From Aquitalea sp. (GTDB lineage Bacteria; Pseudomonadota; Gammaproteobacteria; Burkholderiales; Chromobacteriaceae), in assembly GCA_019232735.1 (NCBI GenBank), contig JAFANL010000272.1, forward strand, positions 1 through 5,889: DNA of 5,889 nucleotides. Direction: 5' to 3'. The notes under the pieces were generated by a model. It saw only the letters and a program-made list of their open reading frames with translations. It was not told where the DNA came from and did no database searches. Numbering within the stretch: position 1 is the stretch's first letter; each line of letters starts with the position of its first letter. Below, piece by piece: positions 1 through 5,244 of this stretch. The translations under genes were made by a program, and so were the position numbers.

Positions 1-120
1 GCCGCGATAGCTCAGGTCGTTGCCGGTACGGCCAACCGTGCACAGGGCGGTATTGCCGGCGGCAACGCCGGACAGGGCGACCGATTTCTTCGGCTTGCCA
101 GTCAGAACCACTTCAGTCAT
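1..120 (-). CDS. prpC: 2-methylcitrate synthase, N-terminal fragment (cut by window edge)
   Basis: Only the first 40 codons are present, reading MTEVVLTGKPKKSVALSGV and then on through AAGNTALCTVG to DLSYRG. This matches the N-terminus remembered for PrpC, the citrate-synthase-family enzyme that condenses propionyl-CoA with oxaloacetate to give 2-methylcitrate in the cytoplasmic 2-methylcitrate cycle. The catalytic His and Asp residues lie outside the window. The start is fixed by an AAGGAG Shine-Dalgarno on the minus strand (133-128), seven bases before the ATG. It lies downstream of prpB on the same strand with a 151-base gap, so cotranscription with prpB is likely, but its strong ribosome site means it is translated independently. 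The identification rests on a short segment plus the prpB context; an ordinary citrate synthase is the alternative, but it would not be expected next to prpB. Confidence 0.9.
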   Translation of the reverse strand, partial: MTEVVLTGKPKKSVALSGVAAGNTALCTVGRTGNDLSYRG

Positions 121-214
121 GCCATTTCTCCTTGGACAATTTCTCTGGTGTTACTGTTGTGCGCGTGGCGGGGCAGCGTATGGCCGCCCGGCCTGATTGC
201 TTTTGCTGCTTGAG

Positions 215-294
215 ACAGTTACTTGTTTTGCCTTCGGCAGATACTTACTTGTTCTTGCCTTCGGCAGATGTTTATTTGTTTTTGCCTTCGGCAA
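215..294 (-). repeat. Three-copy 27-base tandem repeat of the prpB 3' end
   Basis: On the minus strand, three adjacent units share the core CTGCCGAAGGCAARAACAAG followed by TAA: 294-268 (27 bases), 267-241 (27 bases) and 240-215 (26 bases). The first unit is the real end of prpB (codons for AEGKNK plus the TAA at 274-272). The second repeats the same six codons and another TAA in the same frame. The third has lost one base in its A-run and so loses the in-frame stop. The units are not identical (AAAAACAAATAA versus AAGAACAAGTAA), so the duplication is not brand new. Each core can fold as a short GCC-GAA-GGC hairpin, six pairs in the first copy, but no T-run follows on the minus strand, so I do not call it a terminator. 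Confidence 0.85.
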
Positions 295-1153
295 ACAGCC
301 CGTCCAGCTTTTGTTCGTAGCTGTGGTAGCCCAGGTGCTCGTACAGGTCCATGCGGGTCTGCATCAGATCCAGTACATTTTTCTGGGTGCCGTCACGGCG
401 CAGTGCACCGTACACATTCAGTGCGGCCTGGCTCATAGCGCGGAAGGCAGACAGCGGATACAGCACCAGCGATACGCCGTTTTCGCCCAGTTCCTGCGTG
501 GTGTAGAGCGGGGTGGAGCCGGATTCGGTGATATAGACAAGCACCGGTACGCCCACTGCTTCGGAGAATTTCTTGTACATGGCCAGGTCGGTCATGGCTT
601 CCGGGAAAATCATGTCGGCACCGGCCTCCACGCATGCCACGGCGCGTTCGATGGCGGCATCCAGTCCTTCCACCGCCAGCGCATCGGTACGGGCCATGAT
701 GACAAAACTGTCATCCTTGCGCGCATCGGTTGCAGCCTTGACGCGATCCACCATTTCTTCCTGGCTGACGATGGCCTTGTTGGGGCGATGGCCACAGCGT
801 TTTTGTTGGACCTGGTCTTCGATATGCACGGCGGCGGCACCGGCCTTTTCCAGGCTGCGGATGGCGCGGGCGATATTGAAAGCGCCACCCCAGCCGGTAT
901 CGATGTCCACCAACAGCGGCAGCTCGGTGACTTCGGTAATGCGGCGGACATCAATCAGCACGTCTTCCAGGGTGGTGATGCCCAGGTCCGGAATGCCGCA
1001 GGAGCAGGCAGCCACACCGCCGCCGGAAAGGTATAGGGACTTGAAACCCGAGTGTTCGGCCAAACGTGCTGCATAGGCGTTGACTGCGCCAACTACCTGC
1101 AGCGGCTTTTCCTGTTCTACGGCAAGACGAAAACGTTGACCGGGTGTGCTCAT
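272..1153 (-). CDS. prpB: 2-methylisocitrate lyase (methylcitrate cycle)
   Basis: This 293-residue protein has the usual length for PrpB, the Mg-dependent cytoplasmic lyase that splits 2-methylisocitrate into pyruvate and succinate. Family landmarks are clear: YLSGGG at 41-46, PDLG with Asp56, the metal-site pair in VDIDTGWGG (Asp83, Asp85), the superfamily signature KRCGH at 118-122 with catalytic Cys120, ARTDA with Arg155, FPEA with Glu185, and LYPLSAF near 231-237. The start is supported by AAGGA on the minus strand (1165-1161), seven bases before the ATG. The oddity is residues 205-213, VYITESGST, where PrpB proteins I remember read ANITEFGST. The Asn replaced by Tyr207 corresponds to E. 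coli PrpB Asn210, a ligand-pocket position, and Ser211 replaces Phe. The reading frame is otherwise intact. Identity as a PrpB-type lyase is secure; full activity is not assured. Confidence 0.95.
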   Translation of the reverse strand: MSTPGQRFRLAVEQEKPLQVVGAVNAYAARLAEHSGFKSLYLSGGGVAACSCGIPDLGITTLEDVLIDVRRITEVTELPLLVDIDTGWGGAFNIARAIRSLEKAGAAAVHIEDQVQQKRCGHRPNKAIVSQEEMVDRVKAATDARKDDSFVIMARTDALAVEGLDAAIERAVACVEAGADMIFPEAMTDLAMYKKFSEAVGVPVLVYITESGSTPLYTTQELGENGVSLVLYPLSAFRAMSQAALNVYGALRRDGTQKNVLDLMQTRMDLYEHLGYHSYEQKLDGLFAEGKNK

Positions 1154-1192
1154 GGCGAGGTCCTTATGAGGATGCGGGTGGTATTGCAGATT

Positions 1193-1221
1193 ATTCTAGC
1201 AAGTGCTTGGTTGGAGTGCAA
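1193..1221 (-). promoter_or_regulatory. Sigma-70-type promoter for prpB
   Basis: On the minus strand TTGCAC (1221-1216) and TAGAAT (1198-1193) are separated by exactly 17 bases. They match the -35 and -10 consensus at four and five of six positions respectively. Transcription would start near 1186, giving a leader of about 33 bases that contains the prpB ribosome site. I see no convincing operator palindrome, and no regulator gene (prpR or a GntR-type gene) lies between prpB and rpoE, so how propionate is sensed cannot be read here. Confidence 0.65.
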
Positions 1222-1304
1222 ATGCTCTATGGCGGTTTGCCGACCTGTACGGGAAGGTTCAGGTTTTCTTCCGGCTCTGGTATGTTTCGCAGCAACAAGC
1301 TCGG

Positions 1305-1332
1305 GGAACTCAATGCAAGTGCCACGGTCTAG
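1305..1332 (+). promoter_or_regulatory. Sigma-E-type promoter driving the rpoE operon
   Basis: GGAACTC (1305-1311), a 16-base spacer and TCTAG (1328-1332) match the extracytoplasmic sigma-E/AlgU promoter pattern (GGAACTT, 16 bases, TCTGA or TCTAA), with the same spacing I recall for the E. coli rpoE autoregulated promoter. The start would be near 1338-1340, about 58 bases upstream of the rpoE ATG. This implies positive autoregulation of the operon by RpoE. No good sigma-70 promoter was found between it and rpoE; a housekeeping promoter for basal expression may lie further upstream. Confidence 0.75.
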
Positions 1333-1396
1333 TGATGTGTTCACAAGTCGCACATACAACTAAACCAGTGAACAATTCAGGGAGCATTACAACGAC

Positions 1397-1996
1397 ATGA
1401 GTGATCGTGCTATCGATCAACAGTTGGTGGAGCGTGCCCAGCGAGGTGAAAAAAGAGCTTTCGACCTGCTTGTTGCAAAATATCAGCGTCGTCTGGCTAG
1501 ACTTTTGTCACGCTTTATTCGCGACGGCTCGGACATCGAAGATGTGACGCAAGAAGCATTTATCAAAGCGTATCGCGCACTGCCGTCTTTTCGCGGCGAG
1601 AGCGCGTTTTACACATGGCTGTACCGGATCGGCATCAATACTGCCAAGAATTTCCTTAGTTCATCCGGGCGACGCCCGGTGGTGAACAGCGAGTTTGAGG
1701 ACGAGGATGGCGTGAGCTTTGACCTGGCGTCACAAGTTCCCGACCTGAATACGCCCGAAACCGAGCTGATGAACAAGGAAATCGTGACCACGGTCAATGC
1801 TGCCGTGCAAGCTCTGCCAGAGGAGTTGCGCACCGCCATTTCACTGCGTGAAATGGACGGACTATCCTATGAAGAGATTGCCCAGGTAATGAATTGTCCG
1901 ATTGGCACCGTGCGCTCGCGGATTTTTCGGGCACGCGAGGCGATTGCTACCGAATTGCGGCCATTGCTGGATACGGCCAAGAACAGAAGGTGGTAG
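1397..1996 (+). CDS. rpoE: Extracytoplasmic stress sigma factor RpoE (AlgU/AlgT type)
   Basis: This 199-residue ECF sigma factor directs RNA polymerase to envelope-stress promoters. The N-terminal DQQLVERAQRGEKRAFDLLV and the following 20-90 segment form region 2, with DVTQEAFIKAYRALPSFRG and FYTWLYRIGINTAKNFL used for core binding and -10 recognition. Residues 92-125 are an acidic linker. Region 4 spans about 134-186, with the helix-turn-helix LSYEEIAQVMNCPIGTVRSRIFRARE that reads the -35 element. Length and motifs fit the RpoE/AlgU group rather than a generic ECF factor. The chosen ATG gives the family-typical N-terminus; its ribosome site is AGGGAG (1379-1384), a somewhat long 12 bases upstream. 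rseA begins two bases after its stop, so sigma and anti-sigma factor are made together. A matching sigma-E promoter lies upstream. Confidence 0.96.
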   Translation: MSDRAIDQQLVERAQRGEKRAFDLLVAKYQRRLARLLSRFIRDGSDIEDVTQEAFIKAYRALPSFRGESAFYTWLYRIGINTAKNFLSSSGRRPVVNSEFEDEDGVSFDLASQVPDLNTPETELMNKEIVTTVNAAVQALPEELRTAISLREMDGLSYEEIAQVMNCPIGTVRSRIFRAREAIATELRPLLDTAKNRRW

Positions 1997-1998
1997 GT

Positions 1999-2472
1999 AT
2001 GAAAGAAAAATTATCCGCGCTGATGGACGGCGAGCTGGACGGGCAGCACGCACAGAGGGCCATCAATGCCATTACCGATGAAGAAGAGCTGAAAGAAACC
2101 TGGAACGCTTATCATCTGATCGGGGATGCCATGCGCGCCAATACTCATGTGGCAGTGAGTGTGCGCCAGCAAGTAGCCCAGCAGCTGGTGGATGAACCCA
2201 CGGTGCTGGCGCCGCGGCGCTGGTTTGCGCCGGTGCGCAACCGACGGGCCGGGGCGGTGGCGCTGGCTGCCAGTGTCAGCTTTGCCGCCGTAATCGGCTG
2301 GCAGCAGCTGTCGCATGGCAACGGTGCTGCGGTGATGGCGGATCGGGGCGTGCCGGTAGCAGCCTTGCAGCCGGCACAGGAGCATGATGACCTGTATCTG
2401 GCGGCGCATCAGGAAATGACGGCGGATCAGAGCGTGTACAAGGTTTCCTATGGAAATGGAGTCCGCCACTGA
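1999..2472 (+). CDS. rseA: Anti-sigma-E factor RseA (MucA type), inner membrane
   Basis: This 157-residue protein is predicted to hold RpoE inactive at the inner membrane until regulated proteolysis frees it. The N-terminal MKEKLSALMDGELDG and ETWNAYHLIGDAMR (to about residue 65) are the cytoplasmic RseA_N sigma-binding domain. A single hydrophobic segment follows a basic stretch (RNRR, 80-83) at about 84-104. The remaining about 50 residues are periplasmic, with an Ala/Pro/Gln-rich link and a C-terminal block, YLAAHQEMTADQSVYKVSYG, of the kind seen in MucA/RseA of beta- and gammaproteobacteria. No zinc-binding HxxxCxxC motif is present. The ATG at 1999 is chosen over an in-frame ATG at 1894, which would overlap rpoE by about 100 bases; AAGG at 1987-1990 sits eight bases before it. 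The stop overlaps the rseB start by one base. Confidence 0.92.
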   Translation: MKEKLSALMDGELDGQHAQRAINAITDEEELKETWNAYHLIGDAMRANTHVAVSVRQQVAQQLVDEPTVLAPRRWFAPVRNRRAGAVALAASVSFAAVIGWQQLSHGNGAAVMADRGVPVAALQPAQEHDDLYLAAHQEMTADQSVYKVSYGNGVRH

Positions 2473-3428
2473 TGCGTCTGACACAGCTGTCCGGGGTCTG
2501 TCTGCTGGGCTTGGCGGCCCTTGCCCATGCGGATGATGATTGGCAGATAGTGAAAAAAGTGGCTGTTGCCGCACGGCAGCAGCCGCTGAATGGTACCTAT
2601 CTGCATCAGATGAATAATTCGCTGGAAACCTTCCGCATCGTACGCGGTGGAGCCGGTGACAATATCCAGGAAAAACGCACTTCACTGGATGGCCCTTCCC
2701 GCGAAATCATCCGCAAGGGCCTGGAGTTGAATTGCTATGCTCCGGATGCCAAGGCGCTGTCGGCGGCCAAGGTGAGCGCCATGCGGCTGTTTCCCGCCTT
2801 GTTGCCCGATGATATTGCCAATATCGGCCAATCCTACACGGTGAAGCGTGCCGGCAAGGACCGCGTTGCGCAGCGTGACTGCAACTGGCTGGAACTGAAG
2901 CCGAAGGACAGCAAGCGTTACGGCATGCGCATGTGCGTGGAGCCTAACAGCCTGCTGCCACTGAAGATCATGACCCAGAATGCGGCGGGCGAGACGGTGG
3001 AGCAGTTCACCTTTACCGAAATCGATCTGCAGCCCCCTAAAGACAAGGCCGCATTCAAGCCGCAGTACAAGCAGAACTATGTATTGCGTAGTGCCAGTGC
3101 GCCGCAGATGACGATTGATGCCGATGCGGCAGCCGAAGTCAGTGGTATGCCAGCCGGTTTCAAATTGCTGCGTGCCGTGCAGCGAACCTTACCGGGGCAG
3201 GTGGAGCGTACCGTTCGCCATATGGTCTATAGTGACGGGCTGGTCATGCTGTCCTTGTTCATCGAGCCGCAGGCGGAAAGCCGGGGCGAGCGTGCAGTCA
3301 ATCTGCACGGTGCTGTCAATATGGCCACCGCCGATCAGGGGGAATATCTGGTCACGCTGGTGGGCGACATGCCGGAGCCCACCATGCTGGCCATGATCAA
3401 AAACCTCAAAATTGTCCTCAAGCCCTGA
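2472..3428 (+). CDS. rseB: Periplasmic sigma-E co-regulator RseB/MucB
   Basis: This 318-residue protein resembles MucB/RseB, which binds the periplasmic part of RseA, shields it from proteolysis and senses mislocalised lipids or lipopolysaccharide. Residues 1-20 are a signal peptide ending AHA before DDDW. The large N-terminal lipoprotein-carrier-like domain spans about 24-195 (NGTYLHQ, IVRGG, LPLKIMTQNAAGETVEQFTFTEI), and the smaller C-terminal domain about 210-318 (SGMPAGFKLLR, HMVYSDGLVMLSLFIE, VGDMPEPTMLAMIKNL). The mature form has three cysteines (88, 137, 155); 137 and 155 flank a hairpin and could form a disulfide, which is inference. The start shares its A with the rseA stop (TGATG), and GGAG at 2458-2461 serves as ribosome site, so translation is probably coupled. 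MucB is the Pseudomonas name; either is acceptable. Confidence 0.92.
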   Translation: MRLTQLSGVCLLGLAALAHADDDWQIVKKVAVAARQQPLNGTYLHQMNNSLETFRIVRGGAGDNIQEKRTSLDGPSREIIRKGLELNCYAPDAKALSAAKVSAMRLFPALLPDDIANIGQSYTVKRAGKDRVAQRDCNWLELKPKDSKRYGMRMCVEPNSLLPLKIMTQNAAGETVEQFTFTEIDLQPPKDKAAFKPQYKQNYVLRSASAPQMTIDADAAAEVSGMPAGFKLLRAVQRTLPGQVERTVRHMVYSDGLVMLSLFIEPQAESRGERAVNLHGAVNMATADQGEYLVTLVGDMPEPTMLAMIKNLKIVLKP

Positions 3429-3430
3429 AG

Positions 3431-3488
3431 TGGCAGCCTGCCACCCGCCGCCGGTTTTCTTCCGAGTGGCGGGTGGGTCAGTCTTTTT
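3431..3488 (+). terminator. Hairpin with T-run between rseB and degP (attenuator-like)
   Basis: CCACCCGCC (3441-3449) pairs perfectly with GGCGGGTGG (3468-3476) around an 18-base loop, and a T-run (3484-3488) follows after a seven-base offset. The offset makes it weaker than a canonical intrinsic terminator. A second small hairpin, TGGCA (3431-3435) with TGCCA (3439-3443), shares three bases with the first arm, so the two cannot fully form together. It begins three bases after the rseB stop. Partial termination or an RNA processing barrier before degP is a reasonable inference. Confidence 0.5.
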
Positions 3489-3527
3489 CTGTTGTTCCCG
3501 TGCTAAACACCTCAAGATGGAGCGATT

Positions 3528-4943
3528 ATGCCGATCAAAAAACTGATCGTTGCTGCCATGCTGGCGGCCTCTGCATTGACCATTGAACCTGCCGTGGCGC
3601 TGGCTGGCGATTTGCCGGATTTTGCCCGCATCGTGGAAAGTGAAGGACGGGCGGTGGTCAATGTCAGCACCACTGCCACCATCAAGCAGAATGTCAGTGC
3701 CTTGCCGGGAGGCATGGAAGGGGATCCGTTCTTCGAATTCTTCCGTCGTTTTGCCCCGCAGCAGCAACAGGAGCGGCAGGAACGTTCACTGGGTTCCGGT
3801 TTCATCATCTCCGCCGATGGCTATCTGCTGACCAATGCCCATGTGGTAGCCCGTGCCGATGAAATCACCGTCACGCTCACCGACAAGCGCGAGTTCAAGG
3901 CCAAGGTGATTGGCTCGGATGCCCGCACGGATGTGGCCTTGCTCAAGATTGATGCCAAGAACCTGCCGGTGGTGCGATTGGGTAATATGGCCAATGTACG
4001 GGTCGGCGAGTGGGTGCTGGCTATCGGCTCGCCATTCGGCTTCGAAAATACTGTGACTTCGGGCATTGTGTCGGCCAAGAACCGTTTGTTGCCGGATGAA
4101 AATTTTGTTCCCTTCCTGCAGACCGATGCTGCCGTCAATCCGGGTAATTCCGGTGGGCCGCTGTTCAATCTGCAGGGCGAGGTAATTGGCATCAATTCGC
4201 AGATCTACAGCCGCTCCGGTGGCTTCATGGGGATTTCTTTTTCCATTCCGATTGATGTGGCGATGAATGTGGCCGACCAGCTCAAGGCCACCGGTAAGGT
4301 GAGCCGTGGCCGGATCGGGGTGGCCATTCAAGAACTGAACAAGGATCTGGCTGCTTCGTTTGGCCTGAGCAAACCGTCCGGTGCGCTGATCAATGAGGTG
4401 GAAAAGAAGAGTCCGGCCGAGAAGGCGGGCCTGCGGGCTGGTGATATCATCCTGTCGGTAGCGGGCCAGACGGTAGAGTCTTCGTCCGATCTGCCACGGC
4501 TGATCGGTGCTATCCGTCCAGGTAAGCCAGTTGCGCTGGATGTATGGCGCAATCGTGCGGCGCTGAAGCTGACCGTGGTGCCGGAAGAGCTGAAAACCGA
4601 GGATGCCCGTAGCGCTCAGCGTGAGTATCGCGCGCCGCAAGCGGTGCCGGATGCGCAGAACATGAAGCAATTGGGACTGGCATTGGCTGAACTGACCCCG
4701 CAGCAGCTGAACCAGGCGGGTATCAAATATGGTCTGCAAGTGCGCCGCGTCAGCGGACTGGCTGTGCGCTCCGGTCTGCAGCCCGGGGATGTGATTGTCG
4801 GCCTGGGTGGTGAAGCGCTGAGCAGCTTTGCCCAGTTCAAGGCCGCGGTGGCGGCGACGCCCAAGGGCGGTACGCTGGCTTTGCAATTGCTGCGTCAGGG
4901 CATGACCCTGTTCATTCCATTGACAATTGGTGGGGAAGAATGA
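3528..4943 (+). CDS. degP: Periplasmic serine endoprotease/chaperone DegP (MucD)
   Basis: This 471-residue HtrA-family enzyme degrades or refolds damaged envelope proteins. Residues 1-26 are a signal peptide (KKLIVAAMLAASAL, ending AVALA before GDLPDF). The trypsin-like domain spans about 35-250 with the triad visible as His105 in TNAHVV, Asp135 in RTDVALLK and Ser208 in GNSGGPLFN. A Q-linker-like stretch PQQQQERQER (77-86) lies in the position of the LA loop. PDZ1 is about 262-350 (RGRIGVAIQ, GLRAGDIILSVAG) and PDZ2 about 380-468 (SGLQPGDVIVGLGGEALSS). Two PDZ domains and no N-terminal membrane anchor make it DegP/MucD rather than DegS. GGAG at 3519-3522 precedes the ATG by five bases. It is 99 bases downstream of rseB, across a hairpin, and overlaps the next gene by four bases. 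In Pseudomonas, MucD in this position restrains the sigma-E (AlgU) response. Confidence 0.95.
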   Translation: MPIKKLIVAAMLAASALTIEPAVALAGDLPDFARIVESEGRAVVNVSTTATIKQNVSALPGGMEGDPFFEFFRRFAPQQQQERQERSLGSGFIISADGYLLTNAHVVARADEITVTLTDKREFKAKVIGSDARTDVALLKIDAKNLPVVRLGNMANVRVGEWVLAIGSPFGFENTVTSGIVSAKNRLLPDENFVPFLQTDAAVNPGNSGGPLFNLQGEVIGINSQIYSRSGGFMGISFSIPIDVAMNVADQLKATGKVSRGRIGVAIQELNKDLAASFGLSKPSGALINEVEKKSPAEKAGLRAGDIILSVAGQTVESSSDLPRLIGAIRPGKPVALDVWRNRAALKLTVVPEELKTEDARSAQREYRAPQAVPDAQNMKQLGLALAELTPQQLNQAGIKYGLQVRRVSGLAVRSGLQPGDVIVGLGGEALSSFAQFKAAVAATPKGGTLALQLLRQGMTLFIPLTIGGEE

Positions 4944-5179
4944 AGTTGACCTTGTATTTCCGTGAGTACTGCAGCTTGTGCCACCAGATGCTGGCCGAGC
5001 TGCAGCCATGGCAGGCCAGACACGGCTTTGAACTGGATGTGGTGGATGTGGATGCCGACCCGGCACTGGAGGCCAGATTCAATGAACTGGTGCCGGTATT
5101 GATGGAAGGCGAGCAGGAGATTTGTCACTGGCATCTGGATATTCCTGCTTTGGCTGCACATTTGGGCGAAATCGGCTAA
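4940..5179 (+). CDS. Small glutaredoxin-like thioredoxin-fold protein
   Basis: This 79-residue protein begins MKLTLYFREYCSLCHQM, a first beta strand followed by a CxxC redox motif (Cys11, Cys14) in the glutaredoxin position. VPVL at 51-54 supplies the cis-proline expected of the thioredoxin fold. Length and pattern fit the short glutaredoxin-like family formerly DUF836. A third cysteine (Cys62) lies in EICHWHLD. No signal peptide is seen, so it should be cytoplasmic. Its ATG overlaps the degP stop as ATGA, and GGGGA (4932-4936) within degP is the ribosome site, so it is translationally coupled to the stress operon. Its substrate is unknown; a disulfide or glutathione-linked role under envelope stress is only inferred from position. 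Confidence 0.8.
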   Translation: MKLTLYFREYCSLCHQMLAELQPWQARHGFELDVVDVDADPALEARFNELVPVLMEGEQEICHWHLDIPALAAHLGEIG

Positions 5180-5182
5180 AAT
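5177..5182 (+). promoter_or_regulatory. Candidate -10 element upstream of lepA
   Basis: TAAAAT, five of six to the -10 consensus, straddles the stop codon of the glutaredoxin-like gene. No good -35 hexamer sits 16-18 bases upstream (the segment at 5154-5159 is CTGCAC), so this is tentative. If used, transcription would begin near 5189, upstream of the hairpin at 5205. Confidence 0.3.
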
Positions 5183-5204
5183 CCGCGCCAGTGTGAGTGA
5201 TTTG

Positions 5205-5233
5205 AGGGCACGCCAGCGTGCCCTTATCTTTTT
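5205..5233 (+). terminator. Intrinsic terminator-like hairpin after the stress operon
   Basis: AGGGCACG (5205-5212) pairs with CGTGCCCT (5217-5224) over eight bases with a CCAG tetraloop. TATCTTTTT follows directly (5225-5233). This is the best terminator in the window, 25 bases after the glutaredoxin-like stop. It ends only 11 bases before the lepA ATG, so it may work as a leaky terminator or leader hairpin rather than a full stop. Confidence 0.75.
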
Positions 5234-5244
5234 GCTGGATACCG

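Noticed and set aside
197..1036. Long plus-strand open frame (279 codons) opposite prpB
   Set aside because: It is a shadow of the prpB coding strand: composition is His/Gln/Ala-rich with no recognisable domain, and the prpB frame has clear family motifs.
1332..1345. GTGATGTGTTCAC / TGTGTTCACA inverted repeat as a CRP-like or other operator
   Set aside because: The spacing between half-sites does not fit CRP (TGTGA, six bases, TCACA), the arms are only four bases, and it lies at or downstream of the predicted sigma-E start.
1052..1363. Small plus-strand open frames in the prpB-rpoE gap
   Set aside because: They overlap the prpB start or the promoters, have no convincing ribosome sites, and encode cysteine-rich sequence with no recognisable pattern.
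1340..1366. Second (sigma-70) promoter for rpoE, TTCACA with TAAACC
   Set aside because: The spacer is 15 bases and the -10 match is poor; not enough to support a call.
1894..2472. Longer rseA from an upstream in-frame ATG at 1894
   Set aside because: The extra 35 residues overlap rpoE by about 100 bases and do not resemble RseA; the ATG at 1999 gives the family start and has a ribosome site.
2472..2510. Possible lipoprotein signal in RseB around Cys10
   Set aside because: The residues before the cysteine (SGV) do not fit a lipobox and the cysteine lies before the main hydrophobic core; AHA at 18-20 is a better signal peptidase I site.
3478..3527. Separate promoter for degP
   Set aside because: No GGAAC-type sigma-E element is present on the plus strand, and the TGCTAAACA sequence is a poor extended -10 with no -35 partner.
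3786..5066. Long minus-strand open frame (426 codons) opposite degP
   Set aside because: It is rich in His, Arg and Gln as expected from antisense of GC-rich codons, has no recognised fold, and crosses the boundary of two real genes.
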